Source: an uncultured Gammaproteobacteria bacterium
GTDB taxonomy: Bacteria; Pseudomonadota; Gammaproteobacteria; Pseudomonadales; UBA5518
Assembly (NCBI GenBank): GCA_903928015.1
Contig: CAIYPF010000090.1
Location: 1 to 35,782 of the forward strand
Direction: 5' to 3'
Length of the DNA: 35,782 bases
Made by a program: the position numbers and the translations under genes. Shown here in pieces: positions 24,483-31,072 of this stretch. The notes beneath the pieces are model-generated. The model saw only the letters and a program-made list of their open reading frames with translations. It did no database searches and was not told where the DNA came from. Positions within the stretch are counted from its first letter, which is position 1, and each line of letters starts with the position of its first letter.

Positions 24483-25718
24483 ATGTCCGATTCCGCCCGC
24501 AAGGATTCGCCCGAACAGTCCGCATTCCGCGAGCACTGTCGCAGCTGGATTGCCGCCAACCTTCCTCCGCCATCTCCTGTCCGGCTGCCGCAGTCCGCGC
24601 TCGAGATCATGACCCGCGAGCAACTCGACTACCTCTGCGCCTGGCAGAAAGCGGCCTATGACGCGGGGCTCGTGGGATGCGACTACCCGGTCGATTGCGG
24701 CGGCGGCGGACGCACAGACTGCCAGCGCGTCGCCAACGAGGAGATGCAGCGCAGCGCAGCGCCTTACTTCCCCAACATCATCGGCCTGGGCATGGCTGCA
24801 CCCACGGTCTTCTATCACGGCTCGGACGCGCTGAAGCGGCAGGTGCTGCCGGCGTTGCTCTCGGGTGAAGAGATCTGGTGCCAAGGGTTCAGCGAGCCGG
24901 GCGCCGGCTCCGACCTCGCCAGCGTCCAGACCTTCGCGGAGCGTCGCGGGGACCGCTGGGTCATAAATGGTCACAAGGTGTGGACCTCCCTCGCGCATTT
25001 CGCGAGCTGGATGATCCTGCTCGCACGTACCGACAAATCGAGCAAATACGACGGACTGAGCTATTTCGTGGTGCCGATCCGCGCGGCGCTGGGCAAGGGC
25101 GTCACGGTACGACCCCTGATCAAGATGACCGGGGAAACCGGCTTCAACGAGGTGATCTTCGAGGATCTGGAAATCGACGATGCCCTGCGCCTGGACGAAG
25201 TGGGCAAGGGCTGGACGGTCGCCATGACCACGCTTGCCCACGAGCGTGGCGCGGGCATTCTCGTGACACCTCAGTCGGGTGGTTCGCGCCGTGGCGACGG
25301 CGATGCCGGGTTGGTGAGCGCGCTCGTGGAGCTCGCGCGCCAGAGCTGGCGCAACGGGCAGTGCGCCGCCGATGACCCGGTTATCCGCGATCGTCTGGCG
25401 CAATTGCTGGTGCGCGAGGAGGGTTTCAGGTTGAACCTGAAGCGCGCCCGCGTGGCCGGTCTCACAGACCACCCCATGCGGCTCATGCTGCAGTACAAGC
25501 TGCTGATGAGCGAGGTCGCGCAGGAGGCGGGAAGGCTCGGCATGGACATCGCGGGAAATGCGGGTTCCTTGTACGTGTCCGATCCCGCCGCACCGCAGGC
25601 CGGGCGCTGGCCACTCGCGTACATGAACTCCTTCGGCTTCACCATTGCGGCGGGTACCAGCGAGGTGCAGCGCAACATCCTTGGTGAGCGGGTCCTCGGG
25701 CTCGCCAAGACCAAGTAG
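24483..25718 (+). CDS. Acyl-CoA dehydrogenase, large subunit type
   Basis: A 411-residue FAD-dependent acyl-CoA dehydrogenase that introduces a 2,3 double bond in an acyl-CoA. The FAD/substrate loop WCQGFSEPGAGSD is at 132-144 and the C-terminal signature is AGTSEVQRNILGERVLGL. The residue that is the catalytic Glu in the YEGT motif of medium-chain enzymes is Ala here (IAAGT), so the base must lie elsewhere, perhaps the Glu in the TLAHERG helix, or be lost. The ATG at 24483 has GGAG nine bases upstream; an in-frame GTG at 24450 is less likely. The smaller acyl-CoA dehydrogenase gene follows after 36 bp, a pairing known from alpha2beta2 ChsE-type enzymes that act on bulky side-chain CoA esters. 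The substrate is unknown. Confidence 0.93.
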   Translation: MSDSARKDSPEQSAFREHCRSWIAANLPPPSPVRLPQSALEIMTREQLDYLCAWQKAAYDAGLVGCDYPVDCGGGGRTDCQRVANEEMQRSAAPYFPNIIGLGMAAPTVFYHGSDALKRQVLPALLSGEEIWCQGFSEPGAGSDLASVQTFAERRGDRWVINGHKVWTSLAHFASWMILLARTDKSSKYDGLSYFVVPIRAALGKGVTVRPLIKMTGETGFNEVIFEDLEIDDALRLDEVGKGWTVAMTTLAHERGAGILVTPQSGGSRRGDGDAGLVSALVELARQSWRNGQCAADDPVIRDRLAQLLVREEGFRLNLKRARVAGLTDHPMRLMLQYKLLMSEVAQEAGRLGMDIAGNAGSLYVSDPAAPQAGRWPLAYMNSFGFTIAAGTSEVQRNILGERVLGLAKTK

Positions 25719-25754
25719 CCGCGATCGCAGTTCTCTGGCCAACAGGTGAGCCAC

Positions 25755-26882
25755 ATGTCCATTCCCTCGAATTTCGGTTTCGGCGAAGAGGAACAGACGC
25801 TGCGTGATGCGGCGCGCAAGTTCCTTGCCGAGCAACTCCCCACCGACCGGCTGCACAGGCTGGTTGCCGGTCATCAGGCAGGGAGCCCGCGATGGGATCC
25901 CGCGCTGTGGGAGCAGATGGCCGCGCTCGGCTGGACGGGCGTCGGGGTGCCAGAGCGCTGTGGTGGTGTTGGCATGCCCTTCGTGGCAGCCGTTGCGCTT
26001 GCAGAGGAGGCGGGCAGGGCAGCCTTGCCGTCGCCTCTCATCGGCACGCTGCAGTCGAGCGCGCTGCTTGCCGCCTGCGGCAACGCCGAGGCAGATGCGG
26101 TGCTCACGCAGATCGCCTCAGGCAAGGCGGTTGCGCCGGGCATCACCGGGCCGCGCGGCGGCTGGCGTGGGCAGGACTGTGCACTCGAGGTGCAGGGAGG
26201 CTGTCTCAGCGGAACCGCGCATTGGGTTCAGGACGCCGCCAAGGCGGATGTATTCCTGCTGAAGGCGCGCGGTAGCGCGGGCACCGGGTTGTATGCGGTG
26301 CAAGCCGATGCTCCGGGGCTCTCGCTGCAGCCCGACGCCATCGTCGACCTGAGCCGCGATCAGGCGCGGCTGTCGCTTGCGTCGGTCCCTGCGGTCGAGC
26401 TTGCCGCGCCCGGCACTGCAGACAGTGTGATCGCGGCGGCCGAGCCCGCGCTCTTCACGCTGGTGTCTGCCGACCTCTGCGGTGCTGCCGAGTGGCTGCT
26501 GCAGACCACTGTCGAATATGCCCGCGTGCGCCAGCAATTCGACCGCCAGATCGGATTCTTCCAGGCAGTGAAGCATCCTCTGGTGGACGTGATGATCGCG
26601 ATAGACAGCGCGCGCTCCCACCTCTACAACGCCGCGAGTGCCGTCGACCACGACCCGGCCGTCTCCTTGCGTGCTGCACACATGGCCAAGTCTGCTGCTG
26701 CGGAGGCTGCCCGTTTCGGCGCCAGTCGGGCCGTTCAATTCCACGGCGGAATAGGTTTCACGTGGGAGTGCTACGTCCAGGTGTATTTCAAGCGGCAGTT
26801 GCACAACGAGGCGCTGTACGGGGATGCGGCCTGGCACCGCGCAAGGCTTGCAGAGATGCTGCTTGGCCCCGTGGGAGCCTGA
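25755..26882 (+). CDS. Acyl-CoA dehydrogenase, small/partner subunit type
   Basis: A 375-residue second acyl-CoA dehydrogenase. It has the C-terminal helical-domain motif VRQQFDRQIGFFQAVKHPL and FHGGIGFTWECYVQVYFKR. Its middle domain is short and degenerate, lacking the SEPGAGSD loop, as is common in the partner subunit of heteromeric enzymes such as ChsE. AGGTGAG 3-9 bases before the ATG at 25755 supports that start over the GTG at 25746. It probably binds FAD together with the large subunit, forming a composite active site. It ends 23 bp from the convergent oxyR gene. Confidence 0.9.
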   Translation: MSIPSNFGFGEEEQTLRDAARKFLAEQLPTDRLHRLVAGHQAGSPRWDPALWEQMAALGWTGVGVPERCGGVGMPFVAAVALAEEAGRAALPSPLIGTLQSSALLAACGNAEADAVLTQIASGKAVAPGITGPRGGWRGQDCALEVQGGCLSGTAHWVQDAAKADVFLLKARGSAGTGLYAVQADAPGLSLQPDAIVDLSRDQARLSLASVPAVELAAPGTADSVIAAAEPALFTLVSADLCGAAEWLLQTTVEYARVRQQFDRQIGFFQAVKHPLVDVMIAIDSARSHLYNAASAVDHDPAVSLRAAHMAKSAAAEAARFGASRAVQFHGGIGFTWECYVQVYFKRQLHNEALYGDAAWHRARLAEMLLGPVGA

Positions 26883-26905
26883 GACGCCGTCCACGTGCGG
26901 GGCGC

Positions 26906-27790
26906 TCAGGCGCTGTTGCGTGTTGCCCTGATCAGGTCCGCGATTGCCGTGAAGAATGCGGGCTGGCCGGCGCCGCGCCTCCACACCAGCCCGATGCTGC
27001 GGTGAGGTGCGGGAGGGTCGAAGGGAATGAAGTGCAGGCCGCGTGGCGCATCACGCGTGGCCATCTCCGGCACCAGCGTGATGCCGAGGTCCGTCGAGAC
27101 CATCTGCATCAGCGTCGGCAGGCTGGTGGCGCGGAAGTCACCGGACTCCTCGAGGGCATTCAGTTTGCAGAACTCGAGCGCCTGATCGCGCAGGCAGTGC
27201 CCCTCGTCCAGCAGAAGCAGCGGGTATTCCCCTAGGCTGTCAACACTGACCGATGAGCGTGTAGCCAGCGGGTGTGCGGCGCTCGTCGCAAGCAGGAAAG
27301 CCTCGTCGAAGAGCGGGCAACACTCCAGATCATCGCCCGGTACCGGCAGTGCAAGCAGCGCCAGATCGAGCTGGCCCCGGCGAAGTTTGAGCAGCAGTTG
27401 CTCGGTCTTGTCCTCGACCAGCAGGAGTCGCAGGCTGGGGAAACTCTCGTGGATCACGGGCACGATCCGCGGAAGCAGATAGGGCGCGAGCGTGGGAAAT
27501 GCCCCGAGCTTGTACTGTCCTGCCGAGGGATCCTTCAGACGCTTTGCCGTGAGTCGCAGTTCTTCGTAGTCGCGCAGGAGTACCCGGGCCCGCTCCACGA
27601 TCTGCTCCCCTGCCGGCGTCACCAGCACGCGCCGTCCGGAGCGCTCGAAGAGCTCTACGGAAAGATAATCCTCGACCTTCCTGATCTGCATGCTGAGCGT
27701 CGGCTGGCTCACGTGGCAACGCTCTGCCGCGCGCCCGAAGTGCTGCAGCTCCGCGACGGCAACGACGTACTGCAGGTCGCGGAGGTTCAC
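26906..27790 (-). CDS. oxyR: Peroxide-sensing LysR-type regulator OxyR
   Basis: A 294-residue LysR-family activator that senses H2O2 through a reversible disulfide. The helix-turn-helix covers roughly residues 18-37 (FGRAAERCHVSQPTLSMQIR). The redox pair is C199 and C208 in GHCLRDQALEFC, identical in number and spacing to E. coli OxyR. The GTG at 27790 is chosen because it matches the usual MNxRDLxYxVAV start and lies 10 bp after the DUF3501 stop; the longer frame overlaps that gene. It is the last gene of the rubrerythrin operon, whose promoter region carries a near-consensus OxyR site, implying positive autoregulation. Confidence 0.95.
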   Translation of the reverse strand: MNLRDLQYVVAVAELQHFGRAAERCHVSQPTLSMQIRKVEDYLSVELFERSGRRVLVTPAGEQIVERARVLLRDYEELRLTAKRLKDPSAGQYKLGAFPTLAPYLLPRIVPVIHESFPSLRLLLVEDKTEQLLLKLRRGQLDLALLALPVPGDDLECCPLFDEAFLLATSAAHPLATRSSVSVDSLGEYPLLLLDEGHCLRDQALEFCKLNALEESGDFRATSLPTLMQMVSTDLGITLVPEMATRDAPRGLHFIPFDPPAPHRSIGLVWRRGAGQPAFFTAIADLIRATRNSA

Positions 27791-27800
27791 TGGCGGGGGC

Positions 27801-28382
27801 TCAGTCGAGATCGCCCAGCAGCGAGGCACGCACTGCCGGATCGCTGATGGGTGTTTCGTAGCGGTAGCGGGGATGATCTATGCCGAAGACGAGATCAGCT
27901 CCGGCTCGCAGTGCTGCTTTTGCCTCTGCGCCCAGCGGAAAACGCAGGAAATGCACTGCGGAGGTCTTCTCCTCGTCGGAGCGCTCCATGTCCTCGTCGG
28001 CCAGTACCGCGATCCTGTGCTCGCCTGCGCGAACGTATACCGCGTGCTCGACCGCGCGCAGGTACTTCAGCTGGACGCGCCGCTCGTCGGCATCCTCGAA
28101 TTCCACCAGCATGGTCGCGCGCCAGTCGCTGCCGGCGGGAATCAGCGGGTTGTATGCGTCGAGCTCGTCCTGTATCGCGGCCGGGTCGGAGGTCTTCTCG
28201 ATGCGCAGCATCTCGAGGATCTGGTATTTCACCGTGTCGCGGTTCTCGAAGAGCAGTGTGACGTTCTCGCCGATCCGTACCTGGCGGGATTTCTTCGCCG
28301 CTATGACCAGTGAGCGCATCGCATCGCGACCGGCGGCGTAGTCCGCAACCGATGGCAGGTCGGAGAGTGTCAGGGGCTTCAT
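27801..28382 (-). CDS. DUF3501 family protein
   Basis: A 193-residue protein that I recognise as DUF3501, with the conserved opening MKPLTLSDLPSVADYAAGR, the middle LKYLRAVEHAVYVRAGEH and the end FGIDHPRYRYETPI. Function is unknown. DUF3501 genes recur beside a rubrerythrin and an Fe-S CCG protein in many genomes (recalled, not checked). The sequence is acidic, lacks membrane helices and has no cysteine pair, so it is probably a cytosolic partner rather than a redox centre. GAGGA lies 6-7 bases before the ATG; the gap from the Fe-S gene stop is 9 bp. Confidence 0.88.
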   Translation of the reverse strand: MKPLTLSDLPSVADYAAGRDAMRSLVIAAKKSRQVRIGENVTLLFENRDTVKYQILEMLRIEKTSDPAAIQDELDAYNPLIPAGSDWRATMLVEFEDADERRVQLKYLRAVEHAVYVRAGEHRIAVLADEDMERSDEEKTSAVHFLRFPLGAEAKAALRAGADLVFGIDHPRYRYETPISDPAVRASLLGDLD

Positions 28383-28391
28383 GCGGGATCC

Positions 28392-29723
28392 TCAGATGCC
28401 GTAGGCGCGGCGCAGCAGGCTGAGCGGGTGCGCCGGTTGCTCTTCCTGCCCCATGGCATGCGCTATGTGCGCGCCGGCCATCGGGCAGTCGCTGGTAAGC
28501 GAGGCCGGGTCGAATTGCTTCACCTGGTTCACCACCGGTTTGACGATCTTCATCGAGCGGTCATGCGTTTCCTTGCGCACGGCGTAGGTGCCGTCGTGGC
28601 CCGAACAGCGCTCGATGGCTTTCACTTCGGTGCCGGGAATGAGCGAAAGCACTTCGCGCGTCTTGAGGCCGATGTTCTGGACCCGCTGGTGACAGGCCAC
28701 CTGATAGGCGACCTTGCCAAGCGATGCGCTGAAATCCGTGCGCAGCAGGCCTGCTTTGTGACGGTGCATCAGGTACTCGAAGGGGTCGAAGATGTTGGCC
28801 TTCACCAGTTGCACGTCTGCATCGTCCGGGAACATCAGCGGCAGTTCCTGCTTGAACATCAGCGTGCAGGAAGGGATGGGCGCGACGATATCCCAGCCGT
28901 CGCGGATGGCCGCCGCCAGTATCGGTATGTTGTGTTCCTTCAACGCTGCCACCGAGGGCAGGTCGCCGAGTTCGAGCTTGGGCATGCCGCAGCATTTTTC
29001 GCCCTGCACCAGCGTGGCAGGGATGCCGTTGTGCTCGAAGACCTTGAACAGGTCCTCGCCCATTTGAGGCGTGTTGTAGGTGCCATAGCAGGTGCCGAAC
29101 ACCGCCACCCTCCCGCGGGTAGGACCGGCCTGCTGCACTGCTGACTCGAGGGGCTGGTGCTTTTTCAGGCGGCGCTTGAGCGTCTTGCTGTCATAGGTAG
29201 GTACCCGCGCCTTGTGGTGCACGCCGAGTGCGCCTTCGAGCGCCTTGCGTACCACGGCAGTGCGGTTGAGCGCGTTCACCGTCACGTCCACCAGCGGAAT
29301 CGTGGCGAGTTTGCCGACCGCGGTGGTTGAGGAGAGCACCTTGCGGCCCAGGCTCGCGCCTTCCTTGCGGAACTGCACGGCTTTCGCGCGCAGCATCAGG
29401 TGTGGGTAATCGATGGCCCATTCGTGCGGGGGTACATAAGGGCACTTGGTCTGGTAGCAGAGGTCGCAGAGGTAGCAGTGCTCAATGACGTCGGCGTACT
29501 TCGTTTTGTCCGCGCCATCGAGGTCGAAGGTCGGGGATTCGTCGATCATGTCGAACAGCGAGGGGAACGAGTCGCAGAGGCTCACACAGCGGCGACACCC
29601 GTTGCACAGGTCGAATACGCGGTCCATCTCGGCTGTGAGGGCTTTCTCGTCGTAGAAAGCCTCGTTCTGCCAGTCGAGGGGGTGACGGGTAGGGGCTTGC
29701 AGGCCGCCTTCACGCAGACTCAT
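28392..29723 (-). CDS. Two-[4Fe-4S] CCG-domain oxidoreductase (GlpC/HdrD-like)
   Basis: A 443-residue Fe-S protein resembling GlpC, heterodisulfide reductase HdrD and glycolate oxidase subunit F. The first cluster motif is C40-x2-C43-x2-C46-x3-C50; the second is C83-x2-C86-x2-C89-x4-C94-Pro, with one more residue than usual before the last cysteine. Two CCG-type domains follow, marked by EKCCGMP and ERCSGHDG. It would pass electrons, perhaps to the adjacent rubrerythrin, which lacks its own rubredoxin domain. GGAG lies eight bases before the ATG at 29723; the longer upstream frame is rejected. A hairpin at 29762-29787 separates it from rubrerythrin. Confidence 0.9.
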   Translation of the reverse strand: MSLREGGLQAPTRHPLDWQNEAFYDEKALTAEMDRVFDLCNGCRRCVSLCDSFPSLFDMIDESPTFDLDGADKTKYADVIEHCYLCDLCYQTKCPYVPPHEWAIDYPHLMLRAKAVQFRKEGASLGRKVLSSTTAVGKLATIPLVDVTVNALNRTAVVRKALEGALGVHHKARVPTYDSKTLKRRLKKHQPLESAVQQAGPTRGRVAVFGTCYGTYNTPQMGEDLFKVFEHNGIPATLVQGEKCCGMPKLELGDLPSVAALKEHNIPILAAAIRDGWDIVAPIPSCTLMFKQELPLMFPDDADVQLVKANIFDPFEYLMHRHKAGLLRTDFSASLGKVAYQVACHQRVQNIGLKTREVLSLIPGTEVKAIERCSGHDGTYAVRKETHDRSMKIVKPVVNQVKQFDPASLTSDCPMAGAHIAHAMGQEEQPAHPLSLLRRAYGI

Positions 29724-29761
29724 TGCTGTTGCTCCGTGCTGTTCGCGTGGGAATAGGGGGT

Positions 29762-29787
29762 GGACGGACGGCGGTTGCCGTCCGTCC
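29762..29787 (-). repeat. Perfect 11-bp inverted repeat inside the rubrerythrin operon
   Basis: GGACGGACGGC and GCCGTCCGTCC pair perfectly with a GGTT loop (AACC on the transcribed strand). It lies 9 bp after the rubrerythrin stop and 38 bp before the next start. No T-run follows, so read-through is expected; it may stabilise the rubrerythrin mRNA or reduce downstream expression. Confidence 0.55.
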
Positions 29788-29796
29788 GGGGCCGCA

Positions 29797-30219
29797 TCAG
29801 CCGGCCAGGTAGCTGTCCAGAGTCTTCTGGAACTTGCCTGCGTGGCTGCGCTCTGCCTTGGCCAGAGTCTCGAACCAGTCGGCGATCTCGTCGAAGCCCT
29901 CGTCACGAGCGGTCTTCGCCATGCCCGGGTACATATCGGTGTACTCGTGCGTCTCGCCGGCAATCGAGGCACGCAGGTTGTCTGCGGTGCCGCCGATCGG
30001 TTGGCCGGTGGCGGGATCGCCTACAGCCTCGAGATACTCCAGGTGGCCGTGTGCGTGGCCGGTCTCGCCCTCTGCGGTCGAGCGGAAAACGGCTGCCACA
30101 TCGGGTGCGCCTTCTACGTCGGCCTTCGCAGCGAAGTACAGGTAGCGGCGGTTGGCCTGGCTCTCGCCCGCAAAGGCGTCAGCCAGGTTCTTGGCGGTCT
30201 TGGAACCTTTCAGGTCCAT
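29797..30219 (-). CDS. rbr: Rubrerythrin without rubredoxin domain
   Basis: A 140-residue ferritin-like diiron protein. Ligand residues can be read as E19 ([14 protein letters not shown]), E52/H55 (GETGH), E89 and E92 (GETHEY), and E123/H126 (ERSH). The family reduces H2O2 to water. The C-terminal rubredoxin (CxxC...CxxC) found in classical rubrerythrin is missing, so an outside electron donor is needed; the Fe-S protein in the same operon is a candidate. GGAGG lies six bases before the ATG at 30219. It is the first gene after the OxyR-box promoter. Confidence 0.94.
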   Translation of the reverse strand: MDLKGSKTAKNLADAFAGESQANRRYLYFAAKADVEGAPDVAAVFRSTAEGETGHAHGHLEYLEAVGDPATGQPIGGTADNLRASIAGETHEYTDMYPGMAKTARDEGFDEIADWFETLAKAERSHAGKFQKTLDSYLAG

Positions 30220-30290
30220 GTCGTGCCTCCAGTGAAACGGATGGTGGAATGGTGTGCGCCAGAAGACCCGTTGGGTTATCGAGCAAGGCC

Positions 30291-30318
30291 AGCATAGCGG
30301 CCGAACGATAAGTTACAA
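30291..30318 (-). promoter_or_regulatory. Candidate sigma-70 promoter of the rubrerythrin operon
   Basis: On the minus strand, TTGTAA (30318-30313) and TATGCT (30296-30291) lie 16 bp apart. Each matches four of six bases, as expected for an activator-dependent promoter. The OxyR box abuts the -35 element. The predicted leader is about 65 nt. Confidence 0.55.
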
Positions 30319-30354
30319 CAGTAATCTTCTATTCGATCGATAGAAGTTGGCTAT
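30318..30354. promoter_or_regulatory. OxyR binding site
   Basis: A 37-bp sequence with four tetranucleotides spaced by exactly seven bases: ACAG (30318-30321), CTAT (30329-30332), ATAG (30340-30343) and CTAT (30351-30354). The OxyR consensus is ATAG-N7-CTAT-N7-ATAG-N7-CTAT, so 15 of 16 core bases match; the inner T and A positions of each half-site do not. It lies immediately upstream of the -35 of the rubrerythrin operon, the position expected for activation. Confidence 0.75.
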
Positions 30355-30400
30355 CAGTAGATGGCGTCGAGCGGTAGGCGTGGGGACGGGGGAGGGCAGA

Positions 30401-30970
30401 TCAGCCGGGCTCGCCCCAGCGCTTCAACAGGGAGTGCTCGATGCCCATGCAATCGAGGGCGCGGCCCACCGTCTGGTCGATCAGATCGTCAACGCTGACG
30501 GGGCCCGCGTAGAACGCCGGCACCGGAGGAAGTATCTGTGCGCCGTAGTCGGTGGCACGGAGCATCAATTCAAGGTGCCCTTTGTGCAGTGGGGTCTCGC
30601 GGACCATGAGGACCAGACGGCGGCGCTCCTTCAGGCAGACATCGGCGGCCCGCACCATCAGGGTGTCGGCGTAGCAATTGGCCACACCCGAGAGCGTCTT
30701 GATGCTGCAGGGCGCGATGATCATGCCCTCGGTCCGGAACGATCCGCTGGCGATGGACGCAGCGAGGTTGTCGTTGCGGTGCCAGACCTCGCAGAGTCCG
30801 CGAAGATCCTCGGCGCGGCGCCCGGTTTCGATTGCGAGCGTGCGGTCCGCACTGGCGGAGATGACCAGATGGACTTCGTGTGAGCCGAGTTCGCGAAGCC
30901 TCTCCAGCAGGCGTACGCCGTAGATCACGCCGCTGGACCCGCTTATCCCGACGATGATCCTGCGCGTCAT
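30401..30970 (-). CDS. ubiX: Flavin prenyltransferase UbiX
   Basis: A 189-residue enzyme that joins dimethylallyl phosphate to FMN and supplies the prenyl-FMN cofactor of UbiD-type decarboxylases, including the one for ubiquinone biosynthesis. Family motifs are GISGSSGVIYG at residues 8-18, PCSIKTLSGVANCYAD and RRLVLMVRETPLH. The length is normal. GGAG lies five bases before the ATG at 30970. The gene is divergent from the channel gene across 102 bp and ends upstream of the rubrerythrin promoter region. No UbiD gene is in the window. Confidence 0.96.
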   Translation of the reverse strand: MTRRIIVGISGSSGVIYGVRLLERLRELGSHEVHLVISASADRTLAIETGRRAEDLRGLCEVWHRNDNLAASIASGSFRTEGMIIAPCSIKTLSGVANCYADTLMVRAADVCLKERRRLVLMVRETPLHKGHLELMLRATDYGAQILPPVPAFYAGPVSVDDLIDQTVGRALDCMGIEHSLLKRWGEPG

Positions 30971-31072
30971 GCTCGCTCCGGTAGTTGTTCCGAGGGGTTT
31001 GCACGGGGGGAGAGGGCGGGTTGCCGTGCGTAGTAGACTCCGCCCCGATCACGTAATCACCGGTGCTCCGAG

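Noticed and set aside
23904-25874. 656-codon minus-strand frame
   Set aside because: Antisense to the small secreted protein and acyl-CoA dehydrogenase genes; no domain recognised.
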